A stretch of 32,357 nucleotides of DNA, from positions 1-32,357 of the forward strand of contig CAZYTO010000021.1 of NCBI GenBank assembly GCA_964650405.1, in the 5' to 3' direction. The notes beneath the pieces were generated by a model. The model did no database searches. It saw nothing but the letters and a program-made list of their open reading frames with translations, and had not been told where the DNA came from. A program made the position numbers and the translations under genes. The stretch is from CAZYTO01 sp964650405 (GTDB taxonomy: Bacteria > Acidobacteriota > Thermoanaerobaculia > Gp7-AA8). Below, piece after piece: positions 26,719-32,357 of the stretch (the stretch's first letter is position 1; each line of letters opens with the position of its first letter).

Positions 26719-27129
26719 TCAGCCTTTCCCCGCCAGAACCAGGCGGGCCCGAAGATCGGCCACGCCGGATTGCCAAGCCGCGAATTCTTCGGATTCCTCC
26801 CAAAGCTCACGAATCTCCGAGTCCGGCCCGAGCACGTCGTCGATGGTGGCAATGCCCTTCTTAACGAGGTGGCCGACGTCGAGGCTGCTGTTTGAGGAAA
26901 TCCAGTGGCGAACGTCTTCCGGCAGGTTGTCGGACGGTCTTCGAAGGAGTGCCGCCACGACTTCAGCCGCCGCCAACGCCGGAACCGCGACATCGGAATC
27001 GAGATACCCCTCCTCCCGAGGTGTCGCAAGAGACTGCTCGAGGAAGTCGGCGCCGGCAGTTTCGGGCAGATCGGCAGCCCAATCCAATGCCGTATCGTTC
27101 TCGAAGATACCTACGCCCCATGCTCCCAT
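26719..27129 (-). CDS. DUF4259 domain protein
   Basis: 136 residues. It starts with the diagnostic MGAWGVGIFENDTALDW stretch of the DUF4259 family, which is scattered in bacteria and has no known function. A helix follows at about 45-60 and an acidic C-terminal half at about 80-130. The family is cytosolic, and no catalytic motif is visible. The ATG overlaps the stop of the small upstream gene (TGATG), so the two are probably translationally coupled. It is part of an accessory patch with lower GC than the flanks. Confidence 0.85.
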   Translation of the reverse strand: MGAWGVGIFENDTALDWAADLPETAGADFLEQSLATPREEGYLDSDVAVPALAAAEVVAALLRRPSDNLPEDVRHWISSNSSLDVGHLVKKGIATIDDVLGPDSEIRELWEESEEFAAWQSGVADLRARLVLAGKG

Positions 27130-27272
27130 CAGTTGTCTCTCTGCGAATCGGATACGGCGTCGTCTCGCCGCATGACCTGATACTCCAGAACGTCTTCGGC
27201 TTCGCGGTTCAGCTCCTCTGCGAATTCGTTGATGCGCGCAACATCGTCAGGAAGATCAACACGTACAGTCAC
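27129..27272 (-). CDS. Small hypothetical protein upstream of DUF4259
   Basis: 47 residues starting at GTG 27272 (in-frame TAA twelve bases upstream). The product begins TVRVDLPDDVARINEFAEEL: one short strand followed by an amphipathic acidic helix, a shape reminiscent of ribbon-helix-helix antitoxin N-termini but too short to assign. The stop overlaps the DUF4259 ATG (TGATG), which argues that it is a real, coupled gene. No Shine-Dalgarno is evident. Confidence 0.45.
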   Translation of the reverse strand: MTVRVDLPDDVARINEFAEELNREAEDVLEYQVMRRDDAVSDSQRDN

Positions 27273-27393
27273 AGATGGAGCTTAGAGGCTTTGGGGATTG
27301 CACGCAAAGTCACGGCGCCAACTTGCGCGGAGCTCCGAACAAGAACGTCGGCTTGACCAAGCCCGTGCCATCTTCACAAAACACAAACCATCC

Positions 27394-27516
27394 CCTTCTC
27401 CTCCGCCGCAGCGGGGGAGAAGGTGGCCGAAGGCCGGATGAGGGGCCGAGTCCCAACGCCGCGAGACCCCTCATCCCCGCTTCGCGGACCTTCTCCCCGC
27501 TGCGGCGGGGAGAAGG
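27394..27516. repeat. Nested inverted repeat (MITE/REP-like), 123 bp
   Basis: The outer arms start with CCTTCTCCTCCGCCGCAG and end with the near-exact reverse complement. The right arm alone is a perfect 12-bp hairpin (27489-27500 with 27505-27516) around TGCG; the left arm (27394-27423) is also self-complementary. An inner pair, ATGAGGGG and CCCCTCAT, flanks the centre. Elements of this appearance are dispersed in many GC-rich genomes. It fills the gap between the hypothetical gene at 27565 and the small gene at 27129; positions 27273-27393 show nothing else. Confidence 0.8.
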
Positions 27517-27564
27517 ACAATGATTTCGCTTGTGTCGCTTCGTTACGGCCGGCCACGACACCGC

Positions 27565-28233
27565 TCACGTCATCTCGCTCAGCCATTGCGACACCGCCGC
27601 GCCGATACCAGGAACGGCGCGTTCGAGGTGCGCGATCTCGGCAAGCGACAGACTGGCCGCCAGCCCCACTTCCACGACGTTGTCGAGCGTGAGCCGATCC
27701 TCCTCGCTGGCCCCTTCGTTAGTTACGGGATATTGAGTCAGCCACTGCATTACATCCTCGACCAAATCGTGGAGAGCAGGAACACCGGCAGGCATCAGCT
27801 CCACTCGCCCCAGTTCGACATGCAGTCGAAGATCGATTCCGGCAGAGATATCTATGGCTTTCGCCAGATCGTTGACAAATGAGACTCCGGCCTTCTCGGT
27901 TGGGTCGTCGAAATAACGCAGCTCCTCAAAGGTCCACAGTATCTGCTGAATACCTTCTATGAATTCAGCAAAGGTGGGCGCGTTGCGGACTTCCTCCACC
28001 GCTCCATGCTCGATTACGACATCTTCTATGTCAAACGAATCTCCTTCGATGACGTCCGAACCGTTCCGTAACGCGAATCTGTTCTCGAACGCAACCCGCT
28101 CGCTACCATCCATTGAGTCGAGCGTTAAACGCAATACCTTCACAACACGGATTCGGAATTTCTTTTCAGATCTGACATTTGAAGGAATACCGAAGCGTCC
28201 ACGGAATTGCTCAAGTCGCTCGCGATTTGTCAT
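27565..28233 (-). CDS. Hypothetical protein in a low-GC patch
   Basis: 222 residues from ATG 28233. It starts with MTNRERLEQFRGRFG, is acidic overall, and has no signal peptide or membrane segment. A strand-rich N-terminal third is followed by mostly helical sequence. I do not recognise a family. The upstream part of the frame (to 28419) is antisense to the cation transporter and is not used. Base composition over about 27850-28240 is close to 50 percent GC, clearly below the neighbours, and codon choice is less biased, which points to recent acquisition. It lies 17 nt after the transporter gene and may be cotranscribed with it. Confidence 0.65.
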   Translation of the reverse strand: MTNRERLEQFRGRFGIPSNVRSEKKFRIRVVKVLRLTLDSMDGSERVAFENRFALRNGSDVIEGDSFDIEDVVIEHGAVEEVRNAPTFAEFIEGIQQILWTFEELRYFDDPTEKAGVSFVNDLAKAIDISAGIDLRLHVELGRVELMPAGVPALHDLVEDVMQWLTQYPVTNEGASEEDRLTLDNVVEVGLAASLSLAEIAHLERAVPGIGAAVSQWLSEMT

Positions 28234-28250
28234 GCCTATTCTTTCTGCTC

Positions 28251-29174
28251 CTACCCGCCCCCGTACGGCACGCAGTACGGGTCGTCTGCTTCGCAGTTGG
28301 CGAATTCGAACTGGATGGTGGTGTGGGCGATGGCGAATTCGTGGGCGAGCATTTCGTTCACTCGCTCGAGCAGCGTGCCGGTGTGGCGGACGGGGACGTC
28401 GCCGACCATTAGATGACACGACAGCGCCGGGCGTGACGGGGCGAGCGCCCAGATGTGCAGGTGGTGGACGCCGAAGACACCTTCGATGGCGGCGATGGCG
28501 CGGGTCACTTCGTCAGGGTCGATGCCGGAGGGGGTGCCTTCCAAGAGGAGGTTCACGGCCTCGCGCAGGACGCCCCAACTCGACCAGAGGATGCCCAGGC
28601 CGATGAGGACGGAGACGGCCGGATCCCAATACGTGCGGAGGGTGACGCGGATGAGGACGGCCGCGACGATGATGCCGGCGGAGGAGATGGCGTCGCCGAG
28701 CATGTGCAGCACCGCGCTGCGGATGTTGAGATCGTCCTTGCCCTCGGCGCGCAGCGACCAGGTGATGCTGCCGTTGAGGACGAGGGCGATGGTGGCCGTG
28801 ACGAGCATGGCCAGGCTGTTCACCGCCTGCGGCACGCGCAGGCGCTGGAAGGCCTCGACGAAGATGTAGAGGGTGAAGGCGGCCAGCGTGCCGGCATTGA
28901 TGAACGCCGCCAATACGCCGGCGCGGTGGTAGCCGTACGACTTGCCGGGATTGGCCGGTCGCTTCTCGAAGCGCACCGCGGCCAGCGCCAGCAGCAAGGC
29001 TAGGGCGTCGGTGAAGTTGTGCAGCGCATCGCCGACGAGGGCCAGCGAGTTGCTGCGGAATCCGATCACGGCCTCGATGACCACGAACAGCCCCGTGGCG
29101 ATCGTGGCGATCACCAGCTTTCGCGAGACGTTGCCGTCATGCGGAGGGTGATGGTGGCTGTGGTGGTGCGCCAT
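28251..29174 (-). CDS. Cation diffusion facilitator (zinc/cobalt/cadmium exporter, CzcD-like)
   Basis: Proton-coupled efflux of divalent metals across the inner membrane. 307 residues with a His-rich start (MAHHHSHHHPPH) and six membrane helices at about 20-40, 47-65, 83-103, 118-138, 154-174 and 183-200. The metal-site HNFTD in helix 2 and HMLGD in helix 5 are present. A cytoplasmic ferredoxin-like domain follows (GVFGVHHLHIWALAPSRPALSCHLMV), ending with a Cys-containing tail. A TACTCT -10 box at 29191-29186 suggests its own near-leaderless transcript, although purE ends only 56 nt upstream. Confidence 0.95.
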   Translation of the reverse strand: MAHHHSHHHPPHDGNVSRKLVIATIATGLFVVIEAVIGFRSNSLALVGDALHNFTDALALLLALAAVRFEKRPANPGKSYGYHRAGVLAAFINAGTLAAFTLYIFVEAFQRLRVPQAVNSLAMLVTATIALVLNGSITWSLRAEGKDDLNIRSAVLHMLGDAISSAGIIVAAVLIRVTLRTYWDPAVSVLIGLGILWSSWGVLREAVNLLLEGTPSGIDPDEVTRAIAAIEGVFGVHHLHIWALAPSRPALSCHLMVGDVPVRHTGTLLERVNEMLAHEFAIAHTTIQFEFANCEADDPYCVPYGGG

Positions 29175-29185
29175 GGCGTCGGAGA

Positions 29186-29191
29186 AGAGTA
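29186..29191 (-). promoter_or_regulatory. -10 box of the cation transporter gene
   Basis: TACTCT on the minus strand ends 11 nt before ATG 29174, with no Shine-Dalgarno in between. Confidence 0.35.
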
Positions 29192-29230
29192 ACGCGCCGC
29201 GCGTCCCGTTTCTTCGAGACGTAGAAGTTC

Positions 29231-29728
29231 TTACCGCGTCGACCGCTCCACTTTCTTCGACCGCTCCGCCACACCCTCGGCCATCTTCTTGCGGGCCTCC
29301 TTCATCCGTGCGGCGACGGCGTCGTCGGCGAGCGCGATCATCTGGGCGGCCAGGATGCCGGCGTTTCGCGCACCGCCGACGGCAACCGTGGCCACGGGGA
29401 TGCCGGGGGGCATCTGCACAACGGCCAGCAGCGCGTCGAAGCCCTGCAGGGCGCTGCCGGCCAGCGGGACGCCGATGACGGGCTTCGTCGTGAACGAGGC
29501 CACGACGCCGGGAAGATGCGCGGCCATCCCGGCGCCGGCGATGAAGACGGCGGCGCCGTCGCGCTCGGCCTGCGTGATGAGGTCGTGCGTTCGCTCCGGA
29601 CTGCGGTGCGCGGAGGAGACTTTCATCTCGTACCGAACGCCGAGCTCGTCGAGCGCGCTGCAGGCGTGCGACATCACGTCTGCGTCGGAATCACTGCCGA
29701 GGAGGATGCAAACCCACGGTGCGGCCAT
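29231..29728 (-). CDS. purE: N5-carboxyaminoimidazole ribonucleotide mutase
   Basis: Purine biosynthesis: rearranges N5-CAIR to CAIR. 165 residues, the usual PurE length. The nucleotide-binding GSDSD is at about 11-15, SSAHRSPER at about 38-46, and AGAGMAAHLPGVVAS at about 64-78. PLAGSALQGFDALLAVVQMPPGIPVATVAVGGARNAG then closes the active site. The C-terminal 15 residues are a Lys/Arg-rich tail. A class I enzyme would normally need PurK, which is not in the window. It lies downstream of purD with a 124-nt gap that has its own TAGAAT box. Confidence 0.96.
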   Translation of the reverse strand: MAAPWVCILLGSDSDADVMSHACSALDELGVRYEMKVSSAHRSPERTHDLITQAERDGAAVFIAGAGMAAHLPGVVASFTTKPVIGVPLAGSALQGFDALLAVVQMPPGIPVATVAVGGARNAGILAAQMIALADDAVAARMKEARKKMAEGVAERSKKVERSTR

Positions 29729-29737
29729 AGGGGCGGG

Positions 29738-29743
29738 ATTCTA
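29738..29743 (-). promoter_or_regulatory. -10 box of purE, leaderless arrangement
   Basis: TAGAAT on the minus strand ends 9 nt before ATG 29728, and the intervening bases contain no Shine-Dalgarno. Farther upstream, 29779-29834 carries purine-rich near-repeats (AAGGCGG, GGAAGGC and similar) with a partly complementary stretch at 29829-29852. Confidence 0.45.
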
Positions 29744-29852
29744 GCGGGAGTTTGAACGAAAGCCAGCCCCGGCGACACAAGGCGGAAAGGCTGGAAGGCT
29801 GAAAGGAAGACAAGCTGCCGTGGCCCTTTGAGCTCTTGCCTTCAGCCGCAGC

Positions 29853-31139
29853 CTATCCCCTTGCGGCCTCGGCGCGTTGTTCCAGGGCCCGGTAGCCGAT
29901 GTCGGTGCGGTAGCGTGCGCCCTGGAAGCGCACTTTCGGCGCGGCGCGATAGGCCTTTTCCAGGGCCTCGGAGAGGGTGGCCGCACGGGCGCAAACGTTG
30001 GCGACGCGGCCGGCGACGTTGATCAGCTTCCCTTCCTTCTTGATCACGCCGGCGTGGAAGATGACGACGGCATCGTCGTCCGTGGCGTCGACGGCCACTT
30101 CCTGCCCCTTCTGGAAGTCGTCGGGATAGCCATCCACGGCGATGACCACGCAGGCGGCCGCCTCCTTCTTCCAGTTCAGCTTCGTGTCGCCGAGGTTGCC
30201 GCGGGCGATCTTCAGCATCACGTCGGCCAGGTCGTCCTCGAGGCGGAGCATCTGCACCTGCGTCTCGGGATCGCCGAAGCGGCAGTTGTACTCCAGCACC
30301 TTCGGTCCCTTGGCCGTGAGCATGAGACCCGCGTAGAGGCAACCGGTGTACGGCCGTCCCTCGGTGGCCATGCCCTGGATGGTGGGCAGGATGACGGTCT
30401 TCATGATCTCGGCGGCCGTCTCGCCGCTGAGCACGACGGCGGGCGAATGCGAGCCCATGCCGCCGGTGTTCGGACCGGTGTCGCCGTCGAAGGCCTTCTT
30501 GTAGTCCTTGGCCGCCGCCAGCGGGACGCAGCGCTTCCCGTCGGTCATGACCATGAACGACACTTCCTCGCCCTGCAGGAACTCCTCGACGAGGATGCGC
30601 GCCGCGGCGTTTCCGAACTTCTTCTCCTCGAAGACGAGCTTCAGGTACTCGTCCGCCTGGGCCTGATCCTCGGCGATGACCACCCCTTTGCCGGCGGCCA
30701 GGCCGTCGACCTTGAGCACGGCGGGGAAGCCGATCGCTTTGAGGGCGTCAGTGGCCTCATCCAGCGAGCTGCAGGCCTTGGCCTCCGCCGTTGGGATGGC
30801 GTACTTCTTCATGAATTCCTTGGAAAAGACCTTCGACCCTTCCAGCTCCGCGGCCAGGCGGGTGGGGCCGAAGATGGGAAGGTCGCGCTTCTGGAACTCG
30901 TCGACGATCCCGAGGGTCAAGGGAAGCTCCGGGCCGATGACGGTGAGGTCGATCTTGAGCTTATCCGCGAAGTCGGCCAGTTCGATGATGTCGGCGACGC
31001 CGATGTTCACGCAATCGGCGACCTGGGCGATGCCGGCGTTCCCGGGAGCGGCGTAGATCTCCTTGACGAGGGGCGATTGCCGGAGCTTCCACGCCAAAGC
31101 GTGCTCCCGGCCACCCTGCCCCACAACCAAAACGCGCAT
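29853..31139 (-). CDS. purD: Phosphoribosylamine-glycine ligase (GAR synthetase)
   Basis: ATP-dependent joining of glycine to 5-phosphoribosylamine in purine synthesis. 428 residues, typical length. The N-terminal domain starts with VLVVGQGGREHALAWKL. The linker contains VIGPELPLTLGIVDEF. The ATP-grasp domain carries KVDGLAAGKGVVIAE, ILVEEFLQGEEVSFMVMTDG, and the glycine-binding DGDTGPNTGGMGSHSPA. The C-terminus has LEYNCRFGDPETQ with the metal-binding residues. A TACACT box lies 8 nt upstream of ATG 31139 and no Shine-Dalgarno is present, so the transcript is probably leaderless. Confidence 0.97.
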   Translation of the reverse strand: MRVLVVGQGGREHALAWKLRQSPLVKEIYAAPGNAGIAQVADCVNIGVADIIELADFADKLKIDLTVIGPELPLTLGIVDEFQKRDLPIFGPTRLAAELEGSKVFSKEFMKKYAIPTAEAKACSSLDEATDALKAIGFPAVLKVDGLAAGKGVVIAEDQAQADEYLKLVFEEKKFGNAAARILVEEFLQGEEVSFMVMTDGKRCVPLAAAKDYKKAFDGDTGPNTGGMGSHSPAVVLSGETAAEIMKTVILPTIQGMATEGRPYTGCLYAGLMLTAKGPKVLEYNCRFGDPETQVQMLRLEDDLADVMLKIARGNLGDTKLNWKKEAAACVVIAVDGYPDDFQKGQEVAVDATDDDAVVIFHAGVIKKEGKLINVAGRVANVCARAATLSEALEKAYRAAPKVRFQGARYRTDIGYRALEQRAEAARG

Positions 31140-31147
31140 GTGACGGG

Positions 31148-31153
31148 AGTGTA
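31148..31153 (-). promoter_or_regulatory. -10 box of purD, leaderless arrangement
   Basis: TACACT on the minus strand ends 8 nt before ATG 31139, so the predicted start of transcription falls at or next to the start codon. No purine riboswitch is seen upstream. Confidence 0.45.
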
Positions 31154-31168
31154 GCAGGTTGGGGGGCG

Positions 31169-31224
31169 GGTGACGGCGAGCGGCGAGCGGGCGGTGCCAG
31201 GTGACAGGTACCGGTTACCGCAAC
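31169..31224. repeat. Heptad array next to purD
   Basis: Eight 7-nt units, including GCGAGCG twice and a series with a GGT core (CCAGGTG, ACAGGTA). It is roughly the reverse complement of the array at 31998-32074, so the two flank the 42-bp array as an inverted pair about 800 bp apart. Confidence 0.6.
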
Positions 31225-31545
31225 CAGTCGTCAGCCCGACGTGCGGAGGGCGAGGAGGGCGTCCAGCGGCAGTTGGCTGCTCATCGGAGAGCGTCATCCT
31301 CGTGGCTTCGGCTGCGGTCGCGCGGAGGGGGAACGGCTCACGCGGAGGAGCGAAGAGCGCGGAGGGCGGAGTTTCGCGACCTCGGAACTTAAATTAGGCG
31401 GTTGCCCTATCATGAAGCGGCGGGACTCAAGGATCAACATCCGTCTGCGGATCATGCAGAGAATCAAGCACTTAGCAGGTGTCTAAGAATTTGGTTCGCG
31501 CGCTGAATCCCCTTCGCCCGAGTTTCTGCCGTCAATAAAAATCCT

Positions 31546-31815
31546 GATATTCATATCTGGCGCGAATCCATTCACGGCTCGATTTCAGATATTCATATCT
31601 GGCGCGAATCCATTCACGGCTCGATTTCAGATATTCATATCTGGCGCGAATCCATTCACGGCTCGATTTCAGATATTCATGTCTGGCGTGGAGCCGTTAA
31701 CAGGTGGATTTCAGATATTCATGTCTGGCGCGGAGCTGTTCACAGGTGGATTTCAGATATTCATGTCTGGCGCGGAGCCGTTCACAGGTGGATTTCTGAC
31801 GTTCATATCAGAGAC
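31546..31815. repeat. 42-bp tandem array, seven copies, with palindromic core
   Basis: GATATTC recurs at 31546, 31588, 31630, 31672, 31714 and 31756, exactly 42 bp apart, with a degenerate seventh at 31798. Each unit holds the near-perfect palindrome CAGATAT-TC-ATATCTG (ATGTCTG in copies 4-6). The 25-nt remainder comes in two versions: copies 1-3 are identical to each other and copies 4-6 are another type. Since 42 is divisible by 3, a frame stays open through the array (14-residue repeat with GFQIF), and an ATG-started frame runs 31679-32005. No ribosome-binding site supports it. Confidence 0.88.
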
Positions 31816-31997
31816 GGAGACACTCATGGCCCAGCGTCAGGTATCGATTGCCCGCGGCAAGCCGCAGTTGGCGGGTTGGGTGTGGTGGCCGGCGCCCCCG
31901 CTAGGCCTGGACAACGACGGCTGCGGATTCTGCCTGGCACAGCGCGGGCCGGCGGGGCGCCGACTACCACCGGCGATACTCCCACACCCGAAATTCG

Positions 31998-32095
31998 ATA
32001 CCTGACACCCGGTATCTGGTACCCACCCCCCGCCCACCTCCGGTACCCGGCCCCCGGTCCCTGGCACCCGGCACCCGCCCCCGCCTCCCGCTCGC
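31998..32095. repeat. Fourteen-unit heptad array
   Basis: Units change gradually along the array, for example GTATCTG, CCGGTAC, CCGGTCC, CTGGCAC and CCGGCAC, but the 7-nt register is kept for about 98 bp. It is the longest periodic array in the window and ends about 60 nt before the sigma factor gene. Confidence 0.72.
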
Positions 32096-32158
32096 CGGGT
32101 GGGAAGGGCGGAGGGCGACCTAGACGTTTTTCCGGGAGCCTCCGTATCAGTCCCTACA

Positions 32159-32357
32159 ATGGCTGCGGAACTGCGTTTGATGATTCCGACGAAAGAGTCA
32201 GCCGAGCCCGATGACCGTCAGCTCGTGGAAACCATCCGCGGCGGGGATTCCGGCGCGTTCGAGGCCCTGGTCCGCCGGAAGACCTCGAAGGTGTACGCCC
32301 TGTGCTACCGGATCATCGGGAACGCCGAGGACGCCAAGGACATCTCCCAGCTCGTGT
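32159..32357 (+). CDS. Sigma-70 family (ECF-type) sigma factor, partial at window end
   Basis: The frame from ATG 32159 is open to the last base (66 codons, no stop), so the gene is cut by the window edge. The visible part is sigma region 2: DDRQLVETIRGGDSGAFEALVRR, then VYALCYRIIGNAEDAKDISQ, the last being the region 2.2 pattern (usually DAEDVxQE). ATG 32180 is an alternative start, because TACAAT at 32155-32160 looks like a -10 box and would place the transcript start after ATG 32159. It is not closely similar to the sigma factor at 141. Confidence 0.85.
   Translation, partial: MAAELRLMIPTKESAEPDDRQLVETIRGGDSGAFEALVRRKTSKVYALCYRIIGNAEDAKDISQLV

Larger units (their letters stand above)
31140..32158. 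other. Gene-free kilobase upstream of purD
   Basis: No convincing gene on either strand. It contains the purD promoter, a heptad array at 31169-31224, a degenerate inverted repeat around 31315-31380 (GGTCGCG with CGCGACC, repeated CGCGGAGG between), an AT-richer stretch at 31390-31545, the 42-bp tandem array, and a long heptad array at 31998-32095. A 24-codon frame at 31411-31485 (MKRRDSRINIRL start) lacks a ribosome-binding site and is probably chance. Confidence 0.6.

Noticed and set aside
31411..31485. 24-codon basic peptide frame (MKRRDSRINIRL start)
   Set aside because: No ribosome-binding site, no promoter, and chance is likely at this length.
31546..31815. CRISPR array
   Set aside because: The segments between the palindromes are repeated rather than unique, the period is 42 bp, and no cas genes are present.
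31679..32005. 108-codon frame through the 42-bp repeats
   Set aside because: Open only because the period is a multiple of three; it has no ribosome-binding site and the part after the repeats has no homology I can see. Kept as a repeat feature.

Overview
The window is GC-rich bacterial chromosome with dense, mostly short operons and no plasmid, prophage or IS signature. The gene mix (ECF sigma factors, a PDZ protein, secreted beta-propeller-like and TPR proteins, DUF971, a siroheme-decarboxylase-like protein) and the repeat-filled gaps would suit an environmental Acidobacteriota-like lineage. That placement is an inference with low confidence; no rRNA or tRNA gene is present to test it.

Layout. 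1-2.4 kb: ECF sigma factor, overlapping one-TM protein (possible anti-sigma factor), secreted PDZ protein, a very strong terminator, and a DUF1772-like membrane protein. 2.6-4.3 kb (minus): truA-thiL. 4.4-7.9 kb (plus): DUF971 protein, arginine decarboxylase speA, secreted carboxypeptidase-regulatory/TPR protein. 8-12.4 kb (minus): an ICMT-like methyltransferase followed by cobalamin-dependent methionine synthase metH; a SAM-II riboswitch with a terminator and a matching anti-terminator lies between them. 12.5-15.4 kb (plus): two-module AsnC/siroheme-decarboxylase-like protein and a GT-C type membrane glycosyltransferase. 15.6-17.9 kb: prfC and hsp20, divergent. 18-21 kb: two convergent secreted proteins of unknown function. 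21.1-24.3 kb (minus): DUF2064 glycosyltransferase-like gene followed by a radical-SAM/ArsM-type methyltransferase fusion, probably an organoarsenical pathway. 24.3-26.6 kb (plus): arcA-arcC of the arginine deiminase pathway. 26.7-28.2 kb (minus): a lower-GC accessory patch. 28.3-31.1 kb (minus): purD, purE and a cation diffusion facilitator. 31.1-32.2 kb: a gene-free kilobase with a 42-bp tandem array. At the right edge a second ECF-type sigma factor gene is cut by the window end.

Main observations. (1) A SAM-II riboswitch controls metH; its conserved UGA is also the stop codon of the upstream gene, and an 8-nt stretch of its loop is exactly complementary to the terminator arm. (2) A radical SAM-ArsM fusion keeps the arsenic-binding Cys pair with 50-residue spacing and sits beside a DUF2064 gene. 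(3) Most gaps hold arrays with strict 7-nt periodicity, each with its own sequence. (4) A long inverted-repeat family occupies four of five convergent gaps and supplies the stop codons of three genes; a fragment is also inside metH. (5) Most first genes of transcripts have a TANNNT -10 box 6-13 nt before the start codon and no Shine-Dalgarno, while internal genes have one, which suggests widespread leaderless transcription.
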